In this document: positions 44,207 through 55,678 of the stretch, one piece after another
Layout: the number at the start of each line of letters is the position of its first letter
How positions within the stretch are numbered: position 1 is the first letter of the stretch
DNA from: Paraphoma chrysanthemicola
Lineage: Eukaryota; Ascomycota; Dothideomycetes; Pleosporales; Phaeosphaeriaceae
Length of the DNA: 64,000 nucleotides
NCBI GenBank assembly: GCA_020744225.1
Contig: JAGMWG010000006.1
Coordinates: 682,001-746,000, forward strand
Direction: 5' to 3'
Translations under genes and position numbers: made by a program
The notes under the pieces: model-generated
What the model saw: only the letters and a program-made list of their open reading frames with translations
Databases searched by the model: none
What the model was told of the DNA's origin: nothing

Positions 44207-46297
44207 GGTTAGGAAGAGAGTATGTAGTTGGGATTAGTGTGGTCTGGTGAGTGTGGTTCATGGCGGTAGAAAAGCTTGTCGAGCAAGCAATGTACGGCTT
44301 GTTGCGTTGGGACTAGAGCTACTCAATAAACTTCTAGAGACACGCGGATGGGCTTTGGCTACGCATTACACTGGTTCGCTATGATAGGTGCATGTGCATA
44401 TCATATATTCCAGCACAAAAATCTGTGCACAAAAGTCAATTCCATTCCTTGGTCGAGTTGGGTCTGTGAACGCGTGACTATGCCACAGGTCTCTGTTTCT
44501 CTTTCGCTCTTTCGCTCTCTCGCTCTCTCCAGTTCGGGCTCCCGCGCATGTACACTGCAGTCAGATTCCCGCTCCCCACAACTCCTCCCCAGCACACTAC
44601 TGTGATCTCTCCCTTTAATTCGCTTCTGACAAAGCAATTCTGACATTCTGACATGATTCCGCACCCGTTGCGCGGATACAAAGTTGCTCCGCTACTCCGC
44701 TTCCTACATCGCCAACGTCTGCGTGGCTCGCTTGCAGGTACCACTGGTGCCCAACGACTCACTCAGCTCTGGTACCGTGGCTCGACGAATTTGGGAAGAA
44801 GAAGGGACCGACTCATATGGCCTAGGTATCTACTAATCTGAACGGATATTTGTAGACTAATCTATTGTTGCTTCGAAAAAGGTTGACAATTTCATCGCCA
44901 AACTAATCTTCATCCAAGGTACTCGGCATGAGTAAACAAGACACTGCCGTGAGCAAGTGTGCAAAAACGAGAGTGCAAATTAGCATTAGATGACTGATCA
45001 TAGTCTCTTGGTCTTGCCAAAAGCGGGCTTAGCCTAGGCGCGCGGGAGTGCTGACTTGAACATGATTACTTAGCACACACCGTGCCGTTCAACCATGCTG
45101 CAGTGAACAAAGCTGATGGCGACAGCAAAGTGGTCGAGATGTAGAGGGCATTTTTGAGTGATGTGGATGTCATTTTCTGAGCCTGGAGATGACGCGGAGG
45201 CTTCATGCAGATGCAGAGTGGACAAGTGTGGGGAAAGATCATGTGTGGGGATATATTAGGACAAGGAATGAGTAAGCCGAGATTGCCTGTTGGAGTGAGA
45301 GGTCCAGGATAGAAGCGAGGAGTAGCGGGCGGAGTGACGGCCTGTTTCTTGGTCGGTGTATAGCCTGGGTGGATGAATATGCCCGTGGACATAAGCGCTG
45401 CGTAGTGATGGTGGTAATCGAGATAGAGTTGCGCTGCTGACCATTCGGTGCGGGTGGATCCAGTTCTTACGTATAGCGCCGAAGATGTAACCGTAGTATA
45501 CATCGTTGTGCTGATTGTAATGGCTATGTGCGCACTGTTTCGACAAGCATATGGAATAGCTATAATCTCTTGCGTTAGCCAATGGCAACGATAGACACAA
45601 TATCGTGTTTGAAGGGCCAAACGTATTTAGAGTTGAAGATTACATAGTGGCCCCGGCGCTCCTGGCTGCTTTCCGGTTTGATTCTCTACAGATGGACGCG
45701 GAAATAAAATGTATGCTTGAGTCGACGCGAAGCTGTACACGAGGGCCAAGCAGCGTTCATCGTAAGATGCTTGTTAGGCGAGCCAGGGCCTCGTCAAGAC
45801 AGACAGGGAGAAGGCGCGGTTTGGATCGACGATGTGCTGCTCGATCTCCAAGCGGGACCGAGTGAAGGTACGACAAGGGTGTCCATGAGATTGGTCGCTT
45901 CAAGACTGTCCCGGTGCGCTCGATGCATGTACAAGCATCCGGTACCTCCGGATACACTGTGCTTCATACTGCAAGAGCTTGCCGCCAATAGCACCGCCAG
46001 TTGTGGTTCTCAAACCGGATTTGCTTCTGCGGGAAGCGAGCATCGCGCAATATTGGCGCGATATGTCCGGGTGTTCGGCGTTTAGAGACAGGTATGCTGT
46101 ACTAAGAAGGGCGGTATTGGTCCGGGCTCGTTAGCTTGGTAGGGCAGCCAGTTCTCCACTTCATGTACTGTAGATGCGATGACCAATGCTATTCGCTGAA
46201 TAGTGTGCTGTGTAAATCAACATTCTTACCATTCGCGAGCTGACGCCAGTGGATCTGGGCAGATTACTTTCCATTTGAAGGAGACGTTGCGTTTTTG
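44207..46297. other. 2.1 kb gene-poor region
   Basis: Frames at 45066-45620 (minus) and 45717-46085 (plus) are open but begin without convincing starts and carry no motif I recognise. A pyrimidine-rich stretch built from TCTTTCGCTC-like units lies near 44490-44530. I see no transposase or terminal repeats. Confidence 0.45.
44488..44530. repeat. pyrimidine-rich CT tract
   Basis: Imperfect repeats of CTTTCGCTCT followed by CGCTCTCT, all pyrimidine on the plus strand apart from scattered G residues. It lies in a non-coding region about 300 bp beyond the arp8 stop. Confidence 0.6.
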
Positions 46298-46711
46298 CTA
46301 GGGCTTGAGCCCGATCTCTTCTGCCGTTTGATCGCAATACTCCGCCATCTCGATGTCTTTGATGCTCAGGCCTTCTGGCTTATGTGTGGTCCATTCAATG
46401 TTGACAACATTGTACAAGTTGGACCAAGAGGGATGATGCCTCTTAGTCTTGCATTCTTCCGCGACTTTGGTCATGAATGTCCAAGCCTTCGAGAAGGAAG
46501 AGAAGGTATATTGTCGAGTGATTCCCTTTTTCGATGCAGAGAGGCTCCAAGAAGACAAGAGCTTGGATGCTCGATCTGGCAAGTCTTCTGGCTGACCTGC
46601 AGAAAAGACGATACTGCTATTTGTCGTTGGACTAGCGTGTCTGGGGTTCGTACTAAAGGTTGCTTGAGCCCCGGAGAACCTCTTGACGGATATGGTTGGA
46701 CCATGTGCCAT
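46298..46711 (-). CDS. pterin-4a-carbinolamine dehydratase (PCD/DCoH family)
   Basis: The ATG at 46711 gives 137 aa; the same frame stays open upstream to 46927 with further ATGs at 46747 and 46786, so the start is uncertain. The family block is clear: RQYTFSSFSKAWTFMTKVAE, then HHPSWSNLYNVVNIEWTTHK, then GLSIKDIEMAEYCDQTAEEI, which correspond to the HHP-W-N-YN active-site region, the central strand and the final helix of PCD. The enzyme dehydrates 4a-hydroxytetrahydrobiopterin; in organisms without pterin-dependent hydroxylases it may act in pterin salvage or molybdopterin-related chemistry. The segment before the fold (SVKRFSGAQATFSTNPRHAS) is basic and Ser/Thr-rich and could be a mitochondrial presequence (inference). 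Confidence 0.85.
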   Translation of the reverse strand: MAHGPTISVKRFSGAQATFSTNPRHASPTTNSSIVFSAGQPEDLPDRASKLLSSWSLSASKKGITRQYTFSSFSKAWTFMTKVAEECKTKRHHPSWSNLYNVVNIEWTTHKPEGLSIKDIEMAEYCDQTAEEIGLKP

Positions 46712-48281
46712 TGGGAAGGCAACATGACGCCCCGGCCGAAGGCGCATATGACCCTCCACGACCAGAATCGGCTTCGTGCGACACATTCGCTCGCACGATG
46801 GCTTGTGCGATCTGCCATGTTTACACATTAGACAAATTGAGATCTGATGTAAGCATTGGCGGCCGTTGGCCCCACAGTAGTGGAAGGGAGAGGCTTGCAG
46901 ATCCGCCATGCTGCCTGCAGTGGTCAAAACTTACGGGAGTGCCTGAAGTACTGTCGAGGGTAGGTATCGGAGCTTCATGATGGCGGCCAAGACTCTGTGT
47001 GGCAGGCCCGGATGGATGATGGTTGATGTTGGTGAGACAGTCAGGCAGGTGCAGCACGGCAGCTTCCTGCGCCAAGCACTCACTACAATAGATAGCCCGA
47101 GTCAGACACCAGCAAGTTACACAATATACCCGTACAAGCAAGTTGCACAAAAGGCGTTGGAGGATGGAGTCAGAGCTATGCAGCTGCCTTGCAGATCGAT
47201 GCAGGGCCACAGATCGCATGTCCAAGGCTGTGACACGACGGACGCTCTCGTGCGTTAATCGGGTCATCATGTCCAAGGCACCCAACACCGCTGTGGTACT
47301 CGGGGCTTTTCCCTGGCTCCTTGCAGTGGGACTGGCACGCACAGCTCTGGAACTAAGAGTGCGCTGCTGATGCTGCGCTTCAGCGTGCTGGGCAGCGTAG
47401 TCTTCTGTAAAGTACGAACAGATGACGATTAGGTGCTTGTGCGAATGGAGCGATTATGTAAAATGCGTAATTCAAGGACACTATTGCGGAGGCATGCGCC
47501 AACGTCGAAGATGGCTGCCCCGGGGGCAAAAAGGAGCACATGCGGGAGCTTCGGATCGAGGAACCTTTCTGTTCCGTAATCTCTGTCGCGCGTGGCTCCG
47601 CTGACAACGGGTGTTCCACGACGCCGCAGTCATTTTTGGGCATTAGTCAGCCCGACAGCGAGGTGCAGATGGTCGAATCGCACTGTCTTGCTGCATCGGC
47701 CTTATACCAAAGCCAGCAAATGCACGCGCAGGCCTCGGAAGCGACTGTAAGCCCAAGCAGGAAGTAGCTCGGGTGTCAGGAAATGCACGGCGATGGAGAC
47801 GGTGGTGATGATGAAGGGTAGGGTGGCCCCAAAGTGGGAGGAGCCGTTCCCCGCCGAGCGGCGCAAATATCATAAAGGCGAGCCAGCGCCCGCCCTCTTA
47901 GTCACAGCTTTCTAATCCGCATCCTCAAGCCAGCCCAGGTAAGTCCCGCTCACTCTCAGCGCGCGCAACCACCACCTGCACCTCGAGCGCCGTCGCACTG
48001 TCGCGCGCACGCCTTGGCGCTCTTCCCGATAGTCGTGATGATGGTGCTGACTGCCAATGGCCCACAGGCGCCGTCTTTCACTCTGCACCGCTTGCGCCTC
48101 GCCAGCTCTGGAGCTCCCGCACGTGCTTCGACGTCACCACCAGCTCTTGCGACACTACCGCCGTCGCGCTGCACTGTGCTGCGCTGAAGAGCACTGCTAT
48201 CCGCCCGAGTGCGCATCCCGCGTTGCTGTATAATCAGCGCCACAACACCCACTCGCGCATTCCTCGTCCGAAGCCTCGTGA
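46712..48281. promoter_or_regulatory. 1.6 kb region upstream of kapC and of the dehydratase gene
   Basis: Divergent intergenic stretch. It includes the open frame upstream of the dehydratase, and next to kapC a CAG|GTAAGT at 47937-47943 that may be the donor of a 5' UTR intron. Long 5' leaders are common for fungal bZIP genes. No supported gene otherwise. Confidence 0.4.
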
Positions 48282-49293
48282 ATGAGCCGAACGCTCTACC
48301 CTCAGATCCGTAGCGACACTGGGTATAACATGCAGCAGCCGGGCGCTCAGGTAAGCTGTGCTGACAGTTTCAGGCCCTTTGCTCTGCTGACTTGCCCAAC
48401 TAGGATCAAAGCAAGCCAACCATCGAGATGAGTTAGTGCTCGCGCCCGTCGTCGATGCTACTGCTGCCGCTTACTAACACGCATATCCATCCAGGTTTAA
48501 GAGAACACCTGCTCGCTGCTGGCGCTGGTCAGCCCAGCACCCAGCCGCTGTCGCAGCACTCCCCTCCACCCGGCCCTTCGCATGCAATTGACCCAGCCAT
48601 CGCCGGCCAAGCCTACCAAATGAGCCAGGGCGCCATTGACGACGGCAACACGAGCGAGGGTCGCTCCAAGGGCCGGAGGGAGCTCTCGACCTCGAAGCGT
48701 GCTGCACAAAATCGTGCCGCCCAAGTACGTCTGTCAGTCGCGTTGCTAGTACGGGTCGCTAATTCTGCCAGCGCGCATTCCGTCAGCGTAAAGAGGAATA
48801 TATCAAGCAACTGAAAGACCAAGTCAAGGAATTCGAGCAGCTATGCGAGCTATACAAGACACTGCAGACCGAAAACTACCAACTGCGCGACTACATCATC
48901 AACCTTCAATCACGTCTACTCGAGACACAGGGCGAGATTCCGCCCGCTCCAGCTGGCGTTGATCTGAACCGACCGCACGGCGAGCCCTCGAGTTTGAACC
49001 AGTCCCAGCCACAGCCGCCGCAGCATCAACAACAAGCGGAGCAGCAGCCCCCGCCGCAATCAAGCCCGAACGGCGGCAACAATGGCGGGCTGTCAGAGCG
49101 CCAGATTGGTGAACTGCAGATGGCTGCGCAAGCTGCGGCTGCCGCCCAGCACGGTCCAACCGTCAACCATGGCAAGCATCCCAGCTCCGACGGCTCGTAT
49201 GACTATGCAGAGAAACGCCAAAGGGTGGAAGGGTCGCCACAAGGTCAGCTCCCTTCACCACCCTCGACACATCCCCAACAAAGTGCTTATTAA
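48282..49293 (+). CDS. kapC: bZIP transcription factor KapC
   Basis: Four exons (48282-48350, 48404-48431, 48495-48724, 48772-49293) give 282 aa, normal for KapC. The basic region is assembled across the third intron: STSKRAAQNRAAQ joined to RAFRQRKEEYIKQLKDQVKE (about residues 97-129). The leucine zipper follows as YKTLQTENYQLRDYIINLQS, the strongest KapC signature. N-terminal SLREHLLAAGAGQ is a conserved KapC block and is rebuilt across intron 2. The C-terminal half is Gln/Pro/Ala-rich and ends in basic YAEKRQRVEG, a likely nuclear signal. KapC was described as a karyopherin-alpha-interacting bZIP and is linked to development, stress and secondary metabolism in Aspergilli. The second exon is only 28 nt. 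Phases close at every junction. Confidence 0.95.
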
Positions 49294-51187
49294 AGAAGCA
49301 GCCGGGCATCCGACGCCCAGCTTAGCAGCTTAGCATCTTAGCACTCTGTCCCTTCTCGCGACCACGATGCCTTTGTCGACGAATTGCAGCAACAATATTC
49401 GGAACGGCCTGCATAGTATGCGCCCTTCGAAGGTCCCGACACATTTCCATAATCTGTGTTTTCTTCTTTTTCAGCTTCTACTCATGATGTTATGCATAAG
49501 CCCCCGAAGCTTGTCTATGGCCCGGGGCGGTGTTTTTGCAAAGAGGCGTCCGGAGTACGTGGATACCACATGTTTTACATTCTTGCTCGTGGAGCATGAC
49601 CACAGCTATGTACGAAGGCACTCCGATACATCATGACATGGCCTTGCTGCGGATGTAGTCATCTGTACATGTACTAGCTTGTCATGTTAATTGCCAAATG
49701 GCTTCGTAAATTCATACACTTCAAACTCTTCAAGTCTCTATCGATCGTGCGTGAGCTCACAGCGCATGCTCTCGATCGCGCCCGCACGACGTGACAACAG
49801 CATCGCAACAGTACTCTCTTTCGACACGCCAAGAAACCGCTTACTGATATACTCAGGGGGCTGATGAAGCATCCAGATCTCCTGATTCCAGTGTCACCTG
49901 AAACAAACATCAAAGACTCTTTCAAGCATACATGGGAATCCGGCACCTATGACATGCGTACCTGAAATGGCAAAAGCTAAACTCCCGGTATGCCATGCAT
50001 GCATACACGTAACATGCATGGAAAGCAAGCATTCCGTACGAGCCACCTAGACCCCAACGACCTCGCTTTCTTGACCCTATCGTACGATCATGAAGCCAGC
50101 CATCGGATACGTACCACCAGTCAGCACCAAGCACCATCTCAGCACGACGGATCGTGCCCTGCCTTCCGCCTTAGCCTTGGACCTCATTGCACTAATCGCG
50201 AGTGGCGAAAAGCGTGGATCCACAGTACATTTAGTCGCGGCAATAACTCGCTTCGCAAGACTACGGGATGAGTAACTTTATCTTTGTGTCTCCCCACACA
50301 GACGATCCGAGTATCCTAGCACTTGGGATTGTTTGATGAGTAAGACTTCACATAAACTCGATCGGCGAAACTAACTTACACGCTAGTCTGGTTACTCAGC
50401 AAGGTACCTGCATCGCCCGCACTTGTCTCGCGATCGGGACTTCGCTGCTAGGTCGCGAGGCTGTGATATGCGAGGGCCGCGCATCGCGATGGGGAAAAGA
50501 GATTGGGGGAAAGGGAGATTAGTTGGTACTGGATTAGGGAGGTGCGCGTGTTCTGGGTGGAGGGGACTGGTTACTTGAGATGGGAATTCTTGGATGGAGG
50601 AGAGGGCTGGGAAGTAGTGTAAGCGTGGGGATGATGATCGGGTAGACGGATGGGTGTGGAGCCGCAAGTGTAGTAGAGAATGAAGGAGTGGGATGGTGGA
50701 GCTGGATGTGTGGTGATGTTGCTGTGCTCTTGGATGGGTTGTTTAACTAAGGGAGCGGTTATGGCGGATGCCGGGCCAGCAACGTTGAGCTTGTTTTGTG
50801 CATTGTCATCCTAGACGTCGCAATAGGCAATGTAGTGTGTCTACAAGTACTATTCCCGCAATTGTCAATCCTGGCTGGTTTGTTGTATTCCATGTGTGCG
50901 ACCGAGATCGCAGCCTGTCCGCTATGATGATATTCAAGGAAGAAACCATACTCGCATTATTGATGTGAATTTATCCATGAATGAAGCAATTATCGAAGAG
51001 TGGAGGAAGGCGTATATCTCAGAACCGTCAAGGCGCGGAAAGGTCGTGACATAGCTCAAACACCGTCCTGCTAAACAACACCTGCTCTCCAGCGACAACG
51101 CCAATATTGTACATCCATCTCTAACAAACCCCCATAACGCCGCGCAATGCTTCGTATCTTCTCAATCATGAGTCCCTTGATAGCAGC
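49294..51187. other. 1.9 kb gene-free region
   Basis: Convergent spacer between kapC and the haem lyase gene. Frames stay under 100 aa and overlap on both strands. No repeat or RNA gene recognised. Confidence 0.45.
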
Positions 51188-52274
51188 CTAGTTGTACTGC
51201 CTTTTTCCCATCATCTCTAGCTCTTCCCTCTCCCTCCTCGCATCTTGCACCTTCTTCATAATCCTCGCCTCGCCGCCACTTGCTCGCCAAAAGACATCCG
51301 TGCCCCATCTCACAATCCGCTCTCCAGCACCCGTCGGCCCATCAATTGCAGGCCTGACATCCAAGAAGAACACCGGCTCGCCCGTTGGCTCAGGCGCTCC
51401 CTCGTAATAGTCGATGACGTATCGAATTTCCTTGCAGCCCTTCTGATTACATCTCTCGACAAACCAATCATGTCGATCAAACGGCGGCGCTGTGCCGTAT
51501 TTCTCTGGCATCGCCCAGCCCGCCCACTGCAAGATCTGGCTCTTGGGTGTCGGTTCCGTTGGACGACCTGTGAAGCGCAGGAGTTTTGGCGGTGGAATAT
51601 CTGCGTCTTTCCATGTCGTTGTGTCGAATGGGTCCTCCGCGGTGCCTAACATGTGATTTGCGCGCTCTTCGCCCTGCTTGCAGATCTTGTAGCCATCGAC
51701 CAAGCCGCGCGAGAAGCGGCGCTCCCAGCCCATGATCTCGGCCCATGCGCCTTCATTGAGGAAGTTGTGAACAGAGACCATGGACTCGACCGCGTCGACT
51801 GGTGTGTCTGTGTAGCCCTTTCGGAGCATGGCGTTGTACATTTGCTGTGGGGAGGGGTACTCCCAGAGCGAGCCGTCTGCTTTGGGGATGGTGGAGGATT
51901 CGCGGGAGAGGGGCAGGTCTTGGGTCTGGATGTCGGCGCGCGAGTTGTCGAGTTCGGCGAACATGTTGTTCAGAGGATTCAGGCGGGAGAGCAGGCCTTG
52001 CTTGGGAGGAGCGGCGGCCGTTGGTGGTGGTGAGGCGTCTGATGAGGTAGATGGAGGAACGTAGGGGCATGCGCCTGCCGGGACTTCTGCTTTGGCAGGA
52101 GGCGTCGCCTTCTTGTGCATTGGACATGATGGCTAGAGGGTTGTCAGAAGGGGGGGGGAAAGTCGCAGGAGGCGCTGAGCATACTGGAGGCTCCATATTT
52201 CCTCGTGGCATAGGATGTGGCGCAACAGGCGCGGCCGGCGCTGAGGGTGCAGTGTCTGCCCAAAACCAACCCAT
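51188..52274 (-). CDS. CYC3: holocytochrome c synthase (cytochrome c haem lyase)
   Basis: Minus-strand exons 52185-52274 and 51188-52132 give 344 aa. The enzyme attaches haem to apocytochrome c (or c1) at the inner mitochondrial membrane. Two Cys-Pro haem-regulatory motifs are present, CPMHKK (about residue 33) and CPYVPP (about 50). The conserved core follows: SLWEYPSPQQMYNAMLRKGY, SMVSVHNFLNEGAWAEIMGW with the haem-binding His of the VHNFLNE motif, then PFDRHDWFVERCNQKGCKEI and IDYYEGAP. The 52-nt intron contains a nine-G run on the plus strand, a pyrimidine tract on the coding strand, before TAG; it joins in phase 0 and creates the first CP motif. Yeast has separate Cyc3 (for c) and Cyt2 (for c1); which one this is cannot be told. 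Confidence 0.93.
52151..52158. repeat. poly-G tract in the haem lyase intron
   Basis: Eight or nine consecutive G on the plus strand, forming the polypyrimidine tract of the only intron of the minus-strand gene. Length may be polymorphic or affected by sequencing error without coding effect. Confidence 0.7.
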
Positions 52275-52628
52275 TGTGAATGTTCGTAGAGGTGAAGAGG
52301 ATGGACGATGTGTAAAAGAAACGTAGCAGGGTATAAGGCTGAGGCGATGCGCAGTGGCGGAGATTGTCGGGGAAGAGGATGCTCAAGATTTTGGCCGCTC
52401 GGAAGTTGCAGGGTTCACGCCTCAAAAACCAGCGTCATCGCTCCATCTCGGCCATCACCGCAATCTCATGCACTCCGATTGGTCAAACTGTGAAAAAGCA
52501 AGTGAAGTGTTCGAAATGTGGTAGATAGCCTCGAAACTTTCTATGGTACAGTCGTAATATCGTGTTTCCAGCTGTTCTGCAACCTGCAGTCAGGCGCAGT
52601 ATGTACTCGCTCACCGCCGATCCAAGAT

Positions 52629-53815
52629 TCAAGAGCCTGCAGCCTTTGCGGCCAGCTGTCCAGTCCCTCTTGAGCTGAAAATCGCCATTATGCCAAAGCT
52701 GCCATAAAATAGAACCATTGGATATGCTACCAACCCTCTCATCGATGTCATGCGACCTGCGTAATAGTTAGTCGATGGTGCTGTTGTAAAACTTTGAGTT
52801 GCACTTACCGACTACTGTGAACATGGAGCTGGCAGCATAGGCACACCACATGATAGCCAGACTTGTAAGAATATAGCCAAACAGTCCGTCGAGTGGAATT
52901 GCTATTCCAAGTATTGCGACAAGCACCAACGGCAGTAAGCAGTATCCAAGGACGGACGCTGACCGGGGGTATGTGAGGGAGGAGTTCCAGTGCGAGCTCT
53001 GGGATTGACCGTGGTCGTGTCCGGGGGCAACTTCTGCCGCGTTCACAGGTGGTGACATGAGCGAAAGCACTTGGTGAAGGAGCACCGTGCCAACGAAAGC
53101 CAACCCTGCCAGAGTCAGCCAGTGCTATGCTAGCATGTCCGCTGAGCTTACCATAAATGTATCCGAAGTGAAGCTTTCCAGTCAGCTACAGCGTGTTAGC
53201 TTTGGCGTATCCATTGTCGTGCCTAGGTACCCACCAGCAATGAGGTGCCGAAGACGAGGAAGAAGAGGATGGGCCCTGCGACGTCGCTGTCGTCCATGAT
53301 GTGCTGGTCAATTCTGCCAAAGGGATTCAGGACAGCCAATGTCTACCTTCACGTCAGCACTTGTCCAGAGTATACGCCCACCAGACGCACCTTCGACTTG
53401 ATATGTCCGAAATTCACACCCAGCTCCTCCACTATCAATTGTCAGCTTCTTTCTTCATTACGTGCACGAATCGGTCTACTAACATAGCGGGGGTTCTCCG
53501 TCATATCTGCCGGATGTTAGCGATGCCCTGGGGTATCTTTATATATTCCGCTCACCCTTCTGTCCCGAAAGCTGCAAGCCATCCTGTCCGCAGACCTGAT
53601 GCGCCCATGCCCATTTGTCCACTGACGCCAGGCGCTGCGAACCCAGCGCCGTACTGCGCTGGGTATGCTTGTGTTTGCGGTGCACCATAGCCTGCTTGGA
53701 AGGGCGTCGAGTGGCCGGAGACAGGTTGGTTCGAGAATGACGACGAATAGAACTGCAGGTTTTGTGGATTTCCACCGCCATATTGCGGATTTTGTCCGTA
53801 CCCGTATCCTGACAT
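52629..53815 (-). CDS. YIP1: YIP1-family Golgi membrane protein
   Basis: Seven minus-strand exons (53556-53815, 53484-53506, 53391-53431, 53235-53342, 53152-53185, 52809-53105, 52629-52756) give 296 aa. Yip1 proteins bind Rab GTPases and act in ER-Golgi vesicle formation. The N-terminal cytosolic part is Gly/Tyr/Gln-rich. The conserved block GYDGEPPLLEELGVNFGHIK spans exons 1-3, then SKTLAVLNPFGRIDQHIMDD. Five hydrophobic segments follow: GPILFFLVFGTSLLL, FGYIYGLAFVGTVLLHQVL, SVLGYCLLPLVLVAILGIAI, GYILTSLAIMWCAYAASSMF and LVAYPMVLFYGSFGIMAIF. Three exons are very short (23, 41 and 34 nt), and each junction was fixed by phase and by the rebuilt consensus. All six introns are GT-AG, about 45-80 nt. 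Confidence 0.93.
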
Positions 53816-54317
53816 GTCTAGACGGTTGGGTGCGGGAAGCGGAGAGTTTGGGCGATAATGGCGTGGTGTTGCGATCTGGCTTGAGGGTTATGCTGAAGCC
53901 TGGCGGAGCTGTGCAGGGCGCCGCGGCCAATTGTGATGACGTGGATCGAGTGAAGGTCGGTTCGGGTATGTAAGCGGAAAAGACAGGCTTTTTTCGATCG
54001 CGAGGTCAGAGGTGGGCTGCTTAGTTGTATGGAGTTCAAGTTGGCAGCTGGATGTGTTTGAGGCTCAAAATGGCAAGCACATGTTGTGTCTTCCGTCGGA
54101 GCTCCTTCAGCCTCATTCGCCGACCATGTCTACGCCAAGCCTTCCTTCCAACCTTCGACATCTCACCGTATCGATCGCCTTTCATGATATGATCTTTGGC
54201 CTGGAACCCATCATCAGAGCTATGATAACCATGAAGAACCCCCCAAAAAATTTGTGCCATATTCGACCAGATTTGCTCCACTTCCATCGTCACCTTCCAT
54301 TCGTGTCATCCTAGTCC
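53816..54317. promoter_or_regulatory. upstream region of YIP1
   Basis: About 500 bp between the YIP1 start and the end of the next minus-strand gene. Short frames on both strands, none recognisable. Confidence 0.4.
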
Positions 54318-54998
54318 TCACGTCGTCTTGACATCAACCTTGATCTCCCAGTATCTCGTATGAAGCATGCACTCGGCAAGAGATGACGCCCGCTTTGCCA
54401 TGCCAACCTCATCGCATTCAACCGTCATCTTCGTCACACCGCCACGGTCCTCGAACTTTCCAGCCCACACATCTGGCCACTTCGGGCTCGAGTACGCATT
54501 GCTGGCAGTCACCTTTAGATGCCATGAACCGTCGTAGCCAATCAGGAATCCGGCTACATGTTCAAAACGAAAGGTCTTCATGCTGGTATGGTTCTCGAAT
54601 GTTCCGACCTTCAAGCAGTGGTCAGGACCATCTTCCTTGGAAGGGACCAACCACTTACGAAGACTTCACCGCCCTTGCGCCAGATGACCAGTTGGACATC
54701 CTTCTTACCAAACACAGCTTTGAACGTATGTACCATCGGATCAAGGAAGGTTTGCAGTGTTTCTGGCGACACGTTGAAGAGTGTTGTGACGATAGCATCC
54801 TGAAGTTTGACTACACCAACCTCCTTGGCAACCTGCATGTATTCGCCCAGGTCAACGATATGAGCATGAGCAACCGGACCTGCGGCTGGCAGATTTTCGT
54901 AATCGCTGGTGTATGAGACCTGGCTCGAGTCGCTTTTGACGGACGCTTCGTGAATCGCTGTCCACTTCCATTGGCGCGGCTTCGATAGGATCGGTCAT
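54318..54998 (-). CDS. paralogue A of an unnamed tandem family
   Basis: Model with exons 54920-54998, 54659-54879 and 54318-54608 gives 196 aa. Core motifs are HAHIVDLGEYMQ, KLQDAIVTTLFNVSPETLQT, FLDPMVHTFKAV, LVIWRKGGEVF and then VGTFENH across the second intron (50 nt, GTAAGT...AAG). The tail has GSWHLKVTASN and ends CMLHTRYWEIKVD. The second intron occupies the same place as the introns of paralogues B and C. The start is doubtful: the ATG at 54998 reads MTDPIEAAPMEVDSD in one frame, while the core lies in another. Joining them needs a 40-nt intron with a poor GTCTCA donor, so a frameshift or an upstream exon is equally possible. The alternative ATG at 54838 would cut off the first core motif. 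Function unknown. Confidence 0.55.
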
Positions 54999-55678
54999 GG
55001 TGAGAGCTTTACTGCGTGCAGCTGTCTAGGATTCAAGCTTGACTGGTCTGAATGTCGCTTGGTCCCTAATCGTAGTCTTGAAGAGGTTGTACAGGCTGAT
55101 GTTAGCAGACAACAACGAGCGCACGGGCCTGGGTGAGCGATGAGCGCTGAAGTCTGAGGACCTGAGGGTGAGCGATGAGTGATGAGGCTGCAACGATAAG
55201 TGAACAGGAATAGCAAGACGAGCGAAAGCGATCAATTGCGAGGCAAAGACTGAGATGCTCATCGCTGCGAGTGGTGCCGATCGTCGATAGTTGCGCGCCT
55301 GGTGCCTGGTGAGAGCTCAGGGTAGGAGCGAGGGCGTAAGACGAGGAAGGACGTTCGCATTTGCACAAACAAATCAGTCGCTAATAACGTTTTAGATATG
55401 GTGTGGAGAAAAGAATGGGAGCCATTTTGAGATGGCCAGCAAACCAAACTTTCTCAAGTAAAGCAGCCATTTCGCAGGCAGGGATGCTTTCTTAGTGACT
55501 ACTTGTGCATGGAAGAGATGAGCATTAAGCATATGAAAAACTCTTTGACTAAGGCTACGTGTGCATTCGACGAAGCTCGGTTCGGTGTGTACAACTCGTA
55601 GTACACGCATTCCCACGTCCGTCTGGTGCCCGTGACCCCTCTCCGCATGCTGCCAAAATACACATTTTGCGGTCTTAC
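54999..55678. other. intergenic region between paralogues A and B
   Basis: About 680 bp. It includes a 14-nt direct repeat (GGGTGAGCGATGAG) at 55131 and 55166. Frames here do not resemble the family core, so I see no additional copy. Confidence 0.4.
55131..55179. repeat. 14-nt direct repeat pair
   Basis: GGGTGAGCGATGAG occurs at 55131-55144 and again at 55166-55179, with related GATGAG units around. It is too short to mean more than local slippage. Confidence 0.6.

Noticed and set aside
45066..45620. 184-aa minus-strand open frame
   Set aside because: It begins at a TTG, not an ATG, and shows no motif. It could be part of an unseen spliced gene but is not supportable.
45717..46085. 122-aa plus-strand frame with a VWIDD-like piece, considered as a HET-domain remnant
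   Set aside because: Only a few residues resemble HET proteins, and the rest of the domain is absent.
54036..54293. 85-aa minus-strand frame as a fourth tandem family member
   Set aside because: It lacks the HIVD, LQDA and FLDP blocks.
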